Assembly (NCBI GenBank): GCA_019120675.1
Contig: DWUQ01000105.1
Span: forward strand, 1-35,202
Reading direction: 5' to 3'
Source: Candidatus Paenalcaligenes intestinipullorum
GTDB lineage: Bacteria; Pseudomonadota; Gammaproteobacteria; Burkholderiales; Burkholderiaceae_B
DNA length: 35,202 nt
Made by a program: the position numbers and the translations under genes. The stretch's first letter is position 1. Each line of letters opens with the position of its first letter. The notes beneath the pieces were generated by a model. The model worked only from the letters and a program-made list of their open reading frames with translations. It had not been told where the DNA came from and did not search any database. Of the stretch, positions 9,871-19,241 are shown piece by piece.

Positions 9871-10830
9871 CTATTCGCTTGAGCGATCTTTGGCTCGCTG
9901 GGCGACGAGCGTTTGAGGGGCGTCTTTGGTTGGCAAAAACAACAAAGGATCAACTGGCTGCCCAGCCAAATGGACCTCAAAGTGCAAATGCGCACCCGTT
10001 GCTTGGCCCGTACGACCAACGCGGGCAATCACTTGGCCTTTATCGACCACCTCACCCAACCGCACACCAATAGAAGAGGCGTGCGCATAACGGGTAACCA
10101 ACCCATTGCCGTGACTAATTTCAACCAATTTGCCATAGCCGGGTACATAACGCGCCTCCGTCACCAGCCCCGCTGAAGCGGCGAGAATGGGGGTGCCCGT
10201 CGGTGCCGCAAAATCAACACCTTGATGTAAGGTTTGTCGCTTAGTAATCGGATGGTAACGCCAACCAAACTCAGAGCTTAGCGTGGCACTTTCTACAGGG
10301 TTGATGGTGGGCACCAAGGCCTCAGACCCTTGCCGCTGTGTTAGGACCGTATCCATCATTTTGAACCAGTCTTGGCGGCCTTCTAATTGATTACCCAATA
10401 CGTCCAGCTGCCGCCCTAAGCTTTCTGCCGTCCAATGCTCGGGGCCTGGGTGTAACCCCACCTCGGTGACCGTTGGGTGCTCGGCATGCAGGGCATCGTA
10501 AAGCTCAGGCTCAGTATGAGAAATGCCCGCCTGCTCCGCCACCATACGAGCGGTGCCTTCGACATGGATCAGCTTAGCTTGCAAATCGCCAACTCGCTCG
10601 GCCAGTTGCTTTACACTTTCACGCATATAGGCGGCATCGCGAGAGAGCTTGTGCTCGATTGCTTGCTCTTGCTGAGGACTCATGATGGCAGCAGGTGCCC
10701 AGTAGGCATGGCCCCACGCCCCTAAAACCGCCCCAAAGATTAATAACCCCAATGCCATACTGCGTCGCCATAGAGGCCGAGTTTGAATCGCGGTAGAATA
10801 GCTTAAAAAATACTGCTTAATTTGTTTCAC
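9871..10830 (-). CDS. M23 family (LytM-domain) peptidoglycan endopeptidase-like protein
   Basis: A 319-aa envelope protein. A basic N-terminus is followed by one transmembrane segment (about 25-47), then a helical coiled-coil-prone region (about 55-180), then a C-terminal LytM/peptidase M23 domain (about 190-305). Zinc ligands are visible in HQGVDFAAPTG (His and Asp) and in GAHLHFEVHLAG, with the family's YAH segment between. Because these residues are intact it is probably an active endopeptidase in the periplasm rather than a degenerate EnvC/NlpD-type activator, but that is inference. The start is GTG at 10830, preceded by TAGGTAA. It lies 118 bases upstream of secA and only 34 bases from the start of divergent dciA. 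A gene of this type next to secA is common in beta-proteobacteria. Confidence 0.88.
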   Translation of the reverse strand: MKQIKQYFLSYSTAIQTRPLWRRSMALGLLIFGAVLGAWGHAYWAPAAIMSPQQEQAIEHKLSRDAAYMRESVKQLAERVGDLQAKLIHVEGTARMVAEQAGISHTEPELYDALHAEHPTVTEVGLHPGPEHWTAESLGRQLDVLGNQLEGRQDWFKMMDTVLTQRQGSEALVPTINPVESATLSSEFGWRYHPITKRQTLHQGVDFAAPTGTPILAASAGLVTEARYVPGYGKLVEISHGNGLVTRYAHASSIGVRLGEVVDKGQVIARVGRTGQATGAHLHFEVHLAGQPVDPLLFLPTKDAPQTLVAQRAKDRSSE

Positions 10831-10864
10831 ACCGATTTACCTACCTAAGGGTACCGCACCCGCC

Positions 10865-11344
10865 ATGGCTGGATACTCCAAAAAAAACACCCTGCAGCGC
10901 GAGCAAGGCTCGCATGCGTTACAACGCTGGCTGCAAACGGATACGACTCGTGTATTTGATACCGCTCGTGCATTTTTGCAAGCGGAACGAATTATTGCCC
11001 AAGAAATACCGGGCGCATTAGGCCAACAGTGCAAAGTGGCCTCGTTAGAGGGACAACAAATGCGCTTGGCAGTTCCCAGCCCCGCTCATGCGGCTAAAGC
11101 ACGGCAATTGGCTCCGACCCTAACCCGTGCGCTGCAAGCAGCTGGCTGGGATGTCCACTCAATTAGTGTACAGGTGCAGGCAGCCTTGTATCGCCCCCCT
11201 GTCAGAAAGCAGCCTAGAGCAGTTGTACCAATTGATACGACAGGCGTAGAGGCATTTGCCACACTGGCCCAACAACTGCCCAAAGACGACGCATTAACTA
11301 AAGCGATCAACAAACTGGTGCAGCGCCATCGTCCTAAACAATAA
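10865..11344 (+). CDS. dciA: DUF721 family protein, DciA-like replicative helicase operator
   Basis: A 159-aa protein with the DUF721/DciA pattern: a basic N-terminus, then about 100 residues of compact alpha/beta domain (FLQAERIIAQEIPGALGQQCKVASLEGQ ... LRLAVPSPAHAAKARQLAPTL-type strands and helices), then a basic tail ending VQRHRPKQ. DciA proteins interact with the DnaB helicase at replication initiation in bacteria that lack DnaC. The assignment rests on domain style plus position: a DUF721 gene between lpxC and the M23/secA genes is usual in beta-proteobacteria. It is the only plus-strand gene between 5588 and 29423, divergent from the M23 gene and convergent with lpxC, with a terminator in between. 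The start ATG at 10865 has only a loosely placed AAGGG upstream. Confidence 0.75.
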   Translation: MAGYSKKNTLQREQGSHALQRWLQTDTTRVFDTARAFLQAERIIAQEIPGALGQQCKVASLEGQQMRLAVPSPAHAAKARQLAPTLTRALQAAGWDVHSISVQVQAALYRPPVRKQPRAVVPIDTTGVEAFATLAQQLPKDDALTKAINKLVQRHRPKQ

Positions 11345-11345
11345 A

Positions 11346-11371
11346 TAAGCCAAGCAACTACGCTTGGCTTA
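11346..11371. terminator. Terminator between dciA and lpxC
   Basis: TAAGCCAAGC and GCTTGGCTTA form a perfect 10-bp stem with the 6-base loop AACTAC, immediately after the dciA stop and followed by ACTTTTC. It lies between convergent dciA and lpxC and may serve both. Confidence 0.7.
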
Positions 11372-11399
11372 ACTTTTCATAGACCTCGTACCCGCATCT

Positions 11400-12323
11400 T
11401 TAGGCTAATTGCCACTCTTGGGCATAGGCGGCAACGGCTTGGTCTTCGGGTGCATAGCTGACGTACTCCCAGCTGTCTTGAGCCGCCAACAACGCGCGAG
11501 CCAACTGGTTGTTGAGATCATGCCCAGACTTCACCGCCACATAACGCGCCACCAGTGGGTGCCCAACCAGATAAAGATCGCCAATGGCATCCAGGATTTT
11601 GTGTTTGACGAATTCGTCGTCGTAACGCAAACCGTCGCTATTGAGCACACGGAACTCGTCGAGAACAATCGCGTTATCAAGGCTACCGCCTCGTGCTAAA
11701 CCCGCGGCTCGCAAGGCCTCAACCTCGCTGGCAAAACCAAAAGTGCGAGCTCGGGCGATGCTTTTTACATAAGAGTCCCGCGCAAAATCCACCTTGGCAA
11801 AATTTGCAGTGGAGTTAATGGCTGGGTGTTGGAAATCAATGGCAAATTCGAGGGCAAAGCCATCGTAAGGCTCTAAACGCGCCCACTTGGCTTGGGAACC
11901 TTCGCCTTCGCGCACCTCAATCGGTTTGAGTACGCGAATAAAACGCTTGGGTACCGAGAGTTCTTTGAGGCCAGCTGAGCGTAGCAAATACACAAAGGTC
12001 CCAGCGCTGCCATCCATGATGGGGACTTCTTCGGCATTGATATCGACATGTAGATTATCAATACCCAAACCTGCTAAGGCCGACATGAGATGTTCGACCG
12101 TCGAGACGCGTACGCCGTCTTTTTGAAGTACAGATGCCATACGCGTGCCACCGACTAAATCTGCCCGTGCGGGGATATCGACGATGGTGTCGAGATCGAC
12201 CCGGTGGAACACAATCCCAGTGTTGGCTTCGGCTGGACGCAAAGTAATGTCTACTCGGCGACCCGAATGTAAGCCCACACCTTTGGTGCTAACAGGCTGA
12301 GAAATAGTACGTTGACGCAGCAT
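11400..12323 (-). CDS. lpxC: UDP-3-O-acyl-N-acetylglucosamine deacetylase LpxC
   Basis: A 307-aa zinc deacetylase that performs the committed step of lipid A synthesis in the cytoplasm. Zinc-ligand contexts are [17 protein letters not shown] and [12 protein letters not shown], and the catalytic His region is [11 protein letters not shown]. The N-terminal part [19 protein letters not shown] is the family signature. I place the start at MLRQRTISQ (12323), which matches homologues; the ORF track uses a TTG five codons earlier, and an ATG two codons earlier (12329) is also possible. The gene is the last of the dcw run, 209 bases beyond ftsZ with its own candidate promoter in the gap. Its presence shows the host makes lipopolysaccharide. 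Confidence 0.96.
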   Translation of the reverse strand: MLRQRTISQPVSTKGVGLHSGRRVDITLRPAEANTGIVFHRVDLDTIVDIPARADLVGGTRMASVLQKDGVRVSTVEHLMSALAGLGIDNLHVDINAEEVPIMDGSAGTFVYLLRSAGLKELSVPKRFIRVLKPIEVREGEGSQAKWARLEPYDGFALEFAIDFQHPAINSTANFAKVDFARDSYVKSIARARTFGFASEVEALRAAGLARGGSLDNAIVLDEFRVLNSDGLRYDDEFVKHKILDAIGDLYLVGHPLVARYVAVKSGHDLNNQLARALLAAQDSWEYVSYAPEDQAVAAYAQEWQLA

Positions 12324-12384
12324 GGTCATAATGAACAAAGACGGTAATTTGCAGACCTATTAGTGTAACTCGAAATACGGCATA

Positions 12385-12414
12385 ACCCTAATTGTAGGTT
12401 GTAAAAAATGTCAA
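12385..12414 (-). promoter_or_regulatory. Candidate lpxC promoter
   Basis: On the minus strand a perfect TTGACA (12414-12409) is followed after 18 bases by TAGGGT (12390-12385), about 60 bases upstream of the lpxC start. The -35 is consensus but the -10 is weak. Confidence 0.35.
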
Positions 12415-12443
12415 TCAAACTACTGTTACTCCCCAGTCGATAT

Positions 12444-12486
12444 CGCGCACAAGGCCAGTGCTTTAAGCAACCAGCCTTGTGGTGCG
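12444..12486 (-). other. Long hairpin downstream of ftsZ
   Basis: CACAAGGC (12448-12455) pairs with GCCTTGTG (12474-12481), and four more pairs follow beyond a one-base bulge. A small inner TGC/GCA hairpin fills the loop. It begins about 47 bases after the ftsZ stop on the minus strand. There is no U-tract, so it may be a transcript 3'-end stabiliser or a weak terminator rather than a classical intrinsic terminator. Confidence 0.4.
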
Positions 12487-12532
12487 AGAGTTGACCCACG
12501 CTATCGGGGAAAAAGCGCGTTCGTCATGCCAG

Positions 12533-13696
12533 TTAGTCGGCTTGTTTGCGCAAAAAAGCTGGAATGTCAAAATGATCCATACCCGCTGTTTCCAAAGCGC
12601 GTACTTGAGCGGAGGCTTGGCTACGTGGGTTGCGAATAATAGCCGGTACATCGGTGTCGTATTCGGCAGCTGTGACAACGGGCTCGTCGTCGGTGCCGGT
12701 GCGTACCACGTTTTCGGTAGTGTGTACCAATTGTGGGCGAGCCTGAGCACGACCTAAACCTGTTGCAACAACGGTTACACGCAAGTCGTCACCCATGTCA
12801 TCATTGTAGGCATTACCGAAAATCACATTCGCATCCTCGGACGCGTAGCTGCGAATGGTGTCCATGATTTCACGTGTTTCTCGCATTTTCAGATTGCGGC
12901 CAGCAGTGATATTGACCAAGATGCCACGTGCGCCATGCAAATCCACACCTTCGAGTAGTGGGCAAGCAATCGCATGCTCTGCGGCTTCGCGAGCACGATT
13001 CGGCCCAGACGCGACCGCTGTACCCATCATGGCTTGACCTTGTTCGCCCATAATGGTTTTAACGTCTTCAAAGTCAACGTTTACGTTACCTTCCACATTG
13101 ATAATCTCTGCAATACCCGCGCAGGCATTGTGCAGCACATCGTCAGCGGCTTTGAAGCAGTCTTCTTGTGTGGCGTCTTCGTCCATTAGGTCATAGAGCT
13201 TCTCATTGAGCACCACAATGAGCGAATGCACATGCTTGGACAGCTCATCAATGCCGTTTTCAGCCATTTTGAGGCGGCGATTACCTTCGAAATCAAAAGG
13301 CTTAGTCACCACACCAACGGTCAGAATACCGAGCTCTTTGGCAACTTCGGCGACCACTGGGCTCGCGCCCGTACCGGTACCACCGCCCATACCCGCAGTA
13401 ATAAACACCATATGCGCACCATTTAAGGCGGCACGGATTTCTTCGCGTGCTGTTTCAGCGGCAGCGCGTCCTTGTTCTGGCTTAGCGCCGGCACCTAGGC
13501 CAGTGCGACCAAGACGAATTTGCACCGGTGCATCGCTGCTGGCCAGTGCTTGGGAATCGGTGTTGGCGCAGATAAACTCTACTCCACCCACACCTGAGTT
13601 AATCATATGAGTGACCGCGTTGCCACCGGCACCGCCTACTCCGATTACTTTAATGACTGTGCAATTACTGCTTGTCTCCAACATCTCAAAGTTCAT
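12533..13696 (-). CDS. ftsZ: Cell division protein FtsZ
   Basis: A 387-aa tubulin-like GTPase that assembles the division ring at midcell. The GTP-binding signature GGGTGTG is at 104-110, and the N-terminal loop VIGVGGAGGNAVTHM is at about 18-31. The T7 region for GTP hydrolysis is at NVDFEDVKTIM. A variable acidic linker (about 320-370) leads to the C-terminal peptide IPAFLRKQAD, which in FtsZ binds FtsA and other ring partners. The start at 13696 (MNFEMLETSS) has GGAG about 8 bases upstream; the ORF track adds eight residues. It follows ftsA after an 88-base gap holding two hairpins, the first sizeable break in the otherwise tightly packed cluster. Confidence 0.98.
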   Translation of the reverse strand: MNFEMLETSSNCTVIKVIGVGGAGGNAVTHMINSGVGGVEFICANTDSQALASSDAPVQIRLGRTGLGAGAKPEQGRAAAETAREEIRAALNGAHMVFITAGMGGGTGTGASPVVAEVAKELGILTVGVVTKPFDFEGNRRLKMAENGIDELSKHVHSLIVVLNEKLYDLMDEDATQEDCFKAADDVLHNACAGIAEIINVEGNVNVDFEDVKTIMGEQGQAMMGTAVASGPNRAREAAEHAIACPLLEGVDLHGARGILVNITAGRNLKMRETREIMDTIRSYASEDANVIFGNAYNDDMGDDLRVTVVATGLGRAQARPQLVHTTENVVRTGTDDEPVVTAAEYDTDVPAIIRNPRSQASAQVRALETAGMDHFDIPAFLRKQAD

Positions 13697-13723
13697 GATG
13701 AAACTCCCTCGCAAAAACAATTT

Positions 13724-13776
13724 GGCAAGTTCACTTGCCCCCCGAAAGTGGCTTTGAATGCGCGACTCAAAGCCAC
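13724..13776 (-). promoter_or_regulatory. Tandem hairpins between ftsA and ftsZ
   Basis: In transcript order (minus strand), GTGGCTTTGA/TCAAAGCCAC (13776-13748) forms a perfect 10-bp stem with a 9-base loop, starting 8 bases after the ftsA stop. GGCAAGT/ACTTGCC (13739-13724) then forms a 7-bp stem with a 2-base spacer (or 6 bp with a TGAA loop), ending about 27 bases before the ftsZ start. Neither has a good U-tract. They could slow, process or stabilise the ftsZ mRNA. Confidence 0.5.
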
Positions 13777-13784
13777 CTAACCTT

Positions 13785-15011
13785 TTAACTTATAAACCAT
13801 TCTTTCATGCGCTCAAAGAGTGACTTGACGCCCCCTTTTTGTTGCGAAACTTTACGTCCACGCGCTTGCTGAGTCCGTGCTTCCATCAGCAAACCCATTG
13901 CTGTCGAAAATCGTGGGTTGCGCATGACATCGGCTAAGCTGCCATCGTAGGCAGGGGCTGCAACCCGTACCGGCTTCATAAATACATCTTCGGCTACTTC
14001 CACAATACCGGGCAGCATTGATGCGCCACCGGTTAACACAACGCCTGAGGCGACTAAGTCTTCGTAGCCAGAGTTACGTAGGCTGGCGAGCACTTGACTG
14101 AACATTTCCTCGACACGCGGCTCAATAATGGCTCCGAGTGCTTGGCGTTTTACTTGACGGTTAGGTCGATCTCCCAAACCGGGCACTTCGATTAGCTCCT
14201 CAGCATTGGCTAAGGTTTGCTTGGCTAAACCAAACCGTAATTTGATTTCCTCAGCATCCGGTGTTGGCGTGCGTAACATGGCGGCAATATCGCTGGTAAT
14301 GTGATCCCCTGCAATGGCGATCACATCGGTATGCCGAATCGCACCAGCGGTATAAACCGCAATATCGGTCGTGCCACCACCAATATCAATGAGCACCACC
14401 CCGAGCTCTTTTTCATCGATAGTGAGGCATGCAAGGCTGGAAGCAAGTGGTTGTAAAATTAAATCCTGCACTTCTAGACCGCAACGGCGCACGCACTTGA
14501 CGATATTTTGTGCAGCGCTCACCGAGCCGGTCACAATATGCACTTGCACCTCAAGGCGCAACCCACTCATTCCGATTGGATCACGAATACCATGCTGGGA
14601 ATCCACAACAAACTCTTGAGTCAGCACATGAAGGATTTGTTTATCCGCAGAGACATTAATCGCTTGTGCAGTATCGACCACTCGGCTGACATCCGTTGAC
14701 GTGACCTCTTTGTCTTTGACCGCTACCATGCCGCTGGAATTTAAGCTTTCAATATGGCTGCCTGCAATACCCGTATAGACTTCGCGAATTTTACAATCCG
14801 CCATGAGCTCGGCCTCTTCGAGCGCGCGTTGTATCGAGTTGACGGTGGCTTCGATATTCACGACGACGCCCTTACGCATACCTTGTGATTCGTGCTGTCC
14901 CAAACCTAATACCTCGAAGCGTCCGTTCGGTAGCACCTCTGCCACCACAGCGACGACTTTGCTCGTGCCGATATCGAGCGCAACGATGAGGTCTTTAATA
15001 TCTCGCGTCAT
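13785..15011 (-). CDS. ftsA: Cell division protein FtsA
   Basis: A 408-aa actin-like ATPase that tethers FtsZ filaments to the inner membrane. Visible are the phosphate-1 motif VALDIGTSKVVAVV (about 10-23), phosphate-2 LGVVLIDIGGGTTDIAVY (about 203-220), the adenosine motif VVLTGGASMLPGI, and the C-terminal amphipathic membrane-targeting helix in SLFERMKEWFIS. The family-specific 1C subdomain lies between the first two motifs. It starts 2 bases after the ftsQ stop, and the ftsQ-ftsA-ftsZ order is the usual one. In E. coli this region carries extra ftsZ promoters inside upstream genes; I cannot identify them here. Confidence 0.97.
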   Translation of the reverse strand: MTRDIKDLIVALDIGTSKVVAVVAEVLPNGRFEVLGLGQHESQGMRKGVVVNIEATVNSIQRALEEAELMADCKIREVYTGIAGSHIESLNSSGMVAVKDKEVTSTDVSRVVDTAQAINVSADKQILHVLTQEFVVDSQHGIRDPIGMSGLRLEVQVHIVTGSVSAAQNIVKCVRRCGLEVQDLILQPLASSLACLTIDEKELGVVLIDIGGGTTDIAVYTAGAIRHTDVIAIAGDHITSDIAAMLRTPTPDAEEIKLRFGLAKQTLANAEELIEVPGLGDRPNRQVKRQALGAIIEPRVEEMFSQVLASLRNSGYEDLVASGVVLTGGASMLPGIVEVAEDVFMKPVRVAAPAYDGSLADVMRNPRFSTAMGLLMEARTQQARGRKVSQQKGGVKSLFERMKEWFIS

Positions 15012-15013
15012 AA

Positions 15014-15808
15014 CTATTGTTTCACTGATGTAATTGTTTGAGGATCTAGCACAATCGCAAACCCATCTTTATATCGTAAATCGGCACTGGCGATACGTCG
15101 CTCTCCAAGCCGCTCGGCCAAACTCGGCCAAATCTGTACAAACCGTTGCATCCGCTCAGCAAACTGTACTGCACCGGAGCGCCCATGGGGGTCCGCGATG
15201 TCAGCGGCGGGATCGCGACCTAAATTTAACCGTACCCCATCTGACAGCACCACTTCCCAAGCATAGCGAGGACTTAAACTCACTTCACGTATATTCAGAC
15301 CTAAAGGAGCCACCCAACGGGCTAACTCTGCGTAACGCTGCACGACCAAACGCTCTGACGATGCGGGACCATTGAGCTGCGGCAGCACCAAGCCATCGGC
15401 CAGAACCGCCTCATTCGCGACAAACGCTTCGCCCCATGTATTGATCATTTCCCCTTCATTCCAATACGCTAGAGGCTGCTGCTCCTCGATGTGCACGACT
15501 AAGCGGTCGGGCCATACGCGTTTGATGCGTGCCTTACGGACCCAAGGCGCGCTTTCTACTACTTTGCGCACCTGATTCAAATCCATACTAAAAAAATTAC
15601 CGCTCAACCGACCTGCAATGGTCGCCTCGACGGTCGTGGGGCTAACGTATTGCAAACTGGCCTCTTCCATCGGTAGCAACTCTACATGGCGAATTGTAAA
15701 ATACGGGCGATGTAAGGCCCAATACAACGCAGCAAGCAACATCGCCCCTACCGCTAAAGCGGTAAGCAAATTCGCAATAAAGTTGGTTAACCGAGGATCC
15801 GAAAACAC
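15014..15808 (-). CDS. ftsQ: Cell division protein FtsQ
   Basis: A 264-aa bitopic inner-membrane protein. A short cytoplasmic N-terminus is followed by one transmembrane helix (about 12-32), a POTRA domain (about 38-108, FTIRHVELLP to WPDRLVVHIEEQQPLAYW) and the FtsQ beta domain. In the divisome FtsQ binds FtsL and FtsB and links early and late division proteins. The start is GTG at 15808, with CGGAG upstream inside the end of ddl; the ddl stop is six bases before it. No ftsB gene is in this window, as expected because it usually lies elsewhere. Sequence similarity in this family is low, so position in the cluster adds weight. Confidence 0.93.
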   Translation of the reverse strand: MFSDPRLTNFIANLLTALAVGAMLLAALYWALHRPYFTIRHVELLPMEEASLQYVSPTTVEATIAGRLSGNFFSMDLNQVRKVVESAPWVRKARIKRVWPDRLVVHIEEQQPLAYWNEGEMINTWGEAFVANEAVLADGLVLPQLNGPASSERLVVQRYAELARWVAPLGLNIREVSLSPRYAWEVVLSDGVRLNLGRDPAADIADPHGRSGAVQFAERMQRFVQIWPSLAERLGERRIASADLRYKDGFAIVLDPQTITSVKQ

Positions 15809-15814
15809 CAGTCG

Positions 15815-16768
15815 TCACTCCGGCAAACGTGACACCGCACGTATTTTCAAACTGGCTGAGGCTAAAATCTTGACGCAGAGTTCATTAAACTCAATTCCGA
15901 CCGCTTTAGCCCCCATCGGTACTAACGAATGGCTGGTCATTCCGGGCGAGGTGTTGACCTCCAATAACCAAGGCTGATGCTGCACATCCAACATAAAATC
16001 TACACGCGCCCACCCTTCGCAGCCTACACTGCGATACGCTTCCACAGCCAAACGCTGTATCTCGCCTGTTAACGCTTCTGGTAACTCAGCTGGGCAATAG
16101 TACTGTGTGGCGTCACTGAGGTATTTATGCTCAAAGTCATAGTTGCCACCAGGTGCCACAATCTCGATGACTGGTAACGCATAGGCCTCTGGACCTGCCC
16201 CGAGCACCGGCACGGTTAACTCCCGCCCAGCAATAAACTGCTCGGCCAACACGTGCGCATCAAAACGTGAAGCCAATGCATAGGCATCATCGAGCTGGCC
16301 AAGGTGATCAATTTTACTAAAGCCTACCGTCGAGCCCTCATGAGGGGGCTTTAAAATAAAGGGCAAAGCAAGCCGTTGGCCGACACGAGCAAGGTCATCT
16401 TGGGAACGCAGCAACACAAAATCGGGCGTGGGCAAGCCTTGCTGTAGCCAGATCTGCTTGGTCATGGTTTTGTCCATGGCCAAACTAGAAGCCATCACCC
16501 CACTGCCTGTGTAAGGGATATTTAAAAGCTCCAAGGCGCCTTGCAGCGTACCATCTTCACCATAACGACCGTGTAATGCAATAAACACCCGATCAAAAGC
16601 TTGGGCGGCTAAGTCACTAAGACTGTGCTCACCCGTATCAAAAAGATGCGCATCAATACCAGACGCACGTAAGGCTTGGCAGACAGCCTGCCCCGACATT
16701 AAAGAGACCTCACGCTCTGCTGAGCGCCCACCGTAGAGCACCCCTACTTTACCAAAGTTCTGACTCAT
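15815..16768 (-). CDS. ddl: D-alanine--D-alanine ligase
   Basis: A 317-aa ATP-grasp ligase, the usual length for DdlB. Motifs include [17 protein letters not shown] at the N-terminus, [16 protein letters not shown] (the DdlB-type loop with His-Gly-x-x-Gly-Glu-Asp), [15 protein letters not shown] for ATP binding, and [14 protein letters not shown] near the C-terminus, which supplies metal ligands. It joins two D-alanines in the cytoplasm for addition by MurF. The start ATG overlaps the murC stop as ATGA, indicating translational coupling. Its place between murC and ftsQ is the standard proteobacterial one. Confidence 0.97.
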   Translation of the reverse strand: MSQNFGKVGVLYGGRSAEREVSLMSGQAVCQALRASGIDAHLFDTGEHSLSDLAAQAFDRVFIALHGRYGEDGTLQGALELLNIPYTGSGVMASSLAMDKTMTKQIWLQQGLPTPDFVLLRSQDDLARVGQRLALPFILKPPHEGSTVGFSKIDHLGQLDDAYALASRFDAHVLAEQFIAGRELTVPVLGAGPEAYALPVIEIVAPGGNYDFEHKYLSDATQYYCPAELPEALTGEIQRLAVEAYRSVGCEGWARVDFMLDVQHQPWLLEVNTSPGMTSHSLVPMGAKAVGIEFNELCVKILASASLKIRAVSRLPE

Positions 16769-18171
16769 GCCAACTCCTTTAAACGCGTTGGTACGCGACT
16801 AATACTGCCTGCACCCATTGTCAGCACCACATCGCCATCGCGTACAAAATCGAGAATGGCTTGGGGCATGTCTTCGATATTGGCGATGAATACGGGCTCA
16901 ACTCGGCCAGCAACTCGAATCGCACGGCTCAACGCACGGCCGTCGGCAGCAATAACGGGTGCCTCGCCTGCGGCATAAACCTCGCTCAGCAATACCGCAT
17001 CCGCGGCACTAAGAACTTGCACAAAATCCTCAAAGCAGTCTCGGGTTCGGGTATAACGATGGGGCTGAAAGGCCAATACAATGCGGCGATCGGGCCAAGC
17101 ACCTCGTGCCGCAGCTAAGGTTGCTGCCATTTCATTGGGATGATGGCCATAGTCATCCACTACGGTGAAGTACCCACCGCCATTTTTAGCGCTAACGGGT
17201 AGGTCACCAATTTGGGCAAAGCGTCTGCCTACTCCAGTAAACTGTTTGAGTGCACGGGCAATTGCCTCGTCAGAAACGCCTAACTCTGTTGCCACTGCAA
17301 TCGCTGCCAAGGCATTCAGTACATTATGCTTACCAGGTAGATTCAGTACGACCGACAAAATAGGCAGCTCACCCACGCTGCTAGTACGGGTCACATCAAA
17401 ATGCATTTGCGTGCCCACACTGCGTAAGTTGATCGCACGCACTTGGGCAGGTTGATCAATGCCATAGGTGGTGACGGGACGCGATACAAATGGAATGACC
17501 TCTCGGACATTTGGATCATCCATACAAAGAATGGCACTGCCGTAAAAAGGCAACTTTTGGGTGAACTCAATAAATGCGGTTTTTAGCTGGGCCACATCAT
17601 GGCCATAGGTGTCCATATGGTCCACATCAATGTTCGTGATGATTGCCATGACGGGCAGCAAATGCAAGAAAGAAGCATCCGACTCATCCGCCTCCACCAC
17701 CATGTACTCGCCTTCACCAAGCTTAGCGTTTGCACCCGCTGAGTTTAAGCGCCCCCCAATGACGAAAGTCGGGTCCAAGTCCCCTGCGGCTAATACACTG
17801 GCCAAGAGGCTCGTAGTGGTGGTTTTGCCATGAGTACCCGCTACCGCGATGCCACGTCGCAGACGCATCAACTCGGCCAGCATCAAGGCTCGCGGTACGA
17901 CGGGAATACGTGCCGCACGAGCGGCCAACACCTCTGGGTTATCACCTGTAATCGCGGTAGATACAACGACTGCACTCATGCCTTGTACGTTTTCAGCCGC
18001 GTGACCAATCACGATCCGTGCGCCCAGCTCAGCCAAGCGCCGCGTAACGGTGCTTTCTTGCATATCGGAGCCACTAATGGCATAGCCAAGATTCAGCATG
18101 ACCTCGGCAATACCGCTCATGCCTGAGCCACCGATCCCTATAAAGTGTAAATGCTTAATGCGGTGTTTCAT
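16765..18171 (-). CDS. murC: UDP-N-acetylmuramate--L-alanine ligase MurC
   Basis: A 468-aa Mur ligase that adds L-alanine to UDP-MurNAc, the first amino acid of the stem peptide. Three domains are visible: the N-terminal UDP-binding fold with [17 protein letters not shown], the central ATPase with the P-loop [13 protein letters not shown] (about 113-125), and the C-terminal domain with [16 protein letters not shown], a MurC hallmark. The ORF track begins ten residues early; the start at [10 protein letters not shown] (18171) forms an ATGA overlap with the murG stop. It overlaps ddl in the same way downstream. Confidence 0.97.
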   Translation of the reverse strand: MKHRIKHLHFIGIGGSGMSGIAEVMLNLGYAISGSDMQESTVTRRLAELGARIVIGHAAENVQGMSAVVVSTAITGDNPEVLAARAARIPVVPRALMLAELMRLRRGIAVAGTHGKTTTTSLLASVLAAGDLDPTFVIGGRLNSAGANAKLGEGEYMVVEADESDASFLHLLPVMAIITNIDVDHMDTYGHDVAQLKTAFIEFTQKLPFYGSAILCMDDPNVREVIPFVSRPVTTYGIDQPAQVRAINLRSVGTQMHFDVTRTSSVGELPILSVVLNLPGKHNVLNALAAIAVATELGVSDEAIARALKQFTGVGRRFAQIGDLPVSAKNGGGYFTVVDDYGHHPNEMAATLAAARGAWPDRRIVLAFQPHRYTRTRDCFEDFVQVLSAADAVLLSEVYAAGEAPVIAADGRALSRAIRVAGRVEPVFIANIEDMPQAILDFVRDGDVVLTMGAGSISRVPTRLKELA

Positions 18172-19241
18172 CCCGCTCTCCTCTGAGCCAACTGTGTACA
18201 CACGTCAGCAATTTTTTCGGTAGCTTGCAACTGGGCGTGCTCTTGAGCGTGCGCCCCCACTTGAGCCAGTTCGCCTCGATTCCGCTCAACGAGCCAACGC
18301 GCTAACCACTCGGGGCTAAGGTCGTCTTGTTTTTGTAACCAGCCCGCTGCGCAATGCGTTAGGTAATTCGCGTTCGCGGTCTGATGGTCATCAATGGCAT
18401 GGGGTAACGGCACAAATAAAGCGGGCACACCGGCAGCCGCTATCTCGGCTACGGTCATCGCCCCTGCTCGGCAAATAACCAAATCGGCATCGCCCATCGC
18501 AGCCGCCATATCGTCAATAAACGCCGGGCATTCGGCCGCAACGCCTAACTCGCGATACTGCTTGCGCACGGCTTCGGCGTGCTGCGTACCCGCTTGGTGG
18601 ATAATATAGGGCCGCTGCGCAACCGGTATCTGCGAAACAGCACGAGGCACAACTCGATTAAGTGGTGCCGCCCCAAGGCTACCGCCCACCACTAATACGC
18701 GTAGTGGACCACTACGGGCAGCAAAACGTTGTGCTGGACTTGGTAAGTGCTTGAAGCTCTCTCGCACAGGGTTCCCCACCACCACGGCACTCCGTAATGC
18801 ACCAGGAAAACCGACAAGACTGCGTTTCGCCAATTTGGCTAACCAGCGATTAGCGGTACCAACCACTGCATTTTGTTCGTGCACCACTAACGGTATTCGT
18901 GCCAACCACGCCGCCACGCCTCCTGGGAAAGCCACATAGCCGCCCATGCCTAAGACCACATCCGGCTGAATGCGCTTTAGGCTGCGTCGCGCAGAGCAAA
19001 TGGCACGTGTTAGCGTAAAAGGCAATTTTAGTAGCGTAGTCAAGCCTTTGCCTCGTACACCAGCAAAACGTAACGGCTCCAAAGGAATATGCTGTGGTGG
19101 GACTAACCGCCCTTCCATACGCTCAGGATGGCCCAGCCACACGACGTTCCAGCCTCGTTGTTGCATGGTTTTGGCCACCGCAAGGCCCGGCATAATATGA
19201 CCGCCCGTACCGCCTGCCATGATTAACAGTGTTTTACTCAT
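18168..19241 (-). CDS. murG: UDP-GlcNAc:lipid I N-acetylglucosaminyltransferase MurG
   Basis: A 357-aa GT28-family glycosyltransferase that converts lipid I to lipid II on the cytoplasmic face of the inner membrane. The N-terminal G-loop [16 protein letters not shown] (about 8-23), the second loop [29 protein letters not shown], the C-domain [12 protein letters not shown] and the UDP-GlcNAc site [31 protein letters not shown] are all present. ATGA overlaps link it to ftsW upstream and murC downstream. In Bordetella pertussis MurG has been proposed to scaffold the cytoplasmic Mur enzymes, which is relevant here because of the MurE-MurF fusion. Confidence 0.97.
   Translation of the reverse strand: MSKTLLIMAGGTGGHIMPGLAVAKTMQQRGWNVVWLGHPERMEGRLVPPQHIPLEPLRFAGVRGKGLTTLLKLPFTLTRAICSARRSLKRIQPDVVLGMGGYVAFPGGVAAWLARIPLVVHEQNAVVGTANRWLAKLAKRSLVGFPGALRSAVVVGNPVRESFKHLPSPAQRFAARSGPLRVLVVGGSLGAAPLNRVVPRAVSQIPVAQRPYIIHQAGTQHAEAVRKQYRELGVAAECPAFIDDMAAAMGDADLVICRAGAMTVAEIAAAGVPALFVPLPHAIDDHQTANANYLTHCAAGWLQKQDDLSPEWLARWLVERNRGELAQVGAHAQEHAQLQATEKIADVCTQLAQRRAG

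Noticed and set aside
12324-12338. TTG start for lpxC used by the ORF track
   Set aside because: It adds five residues absent from homologues and has no ribosome binding site; MLRQRT at 12323 fits the family.
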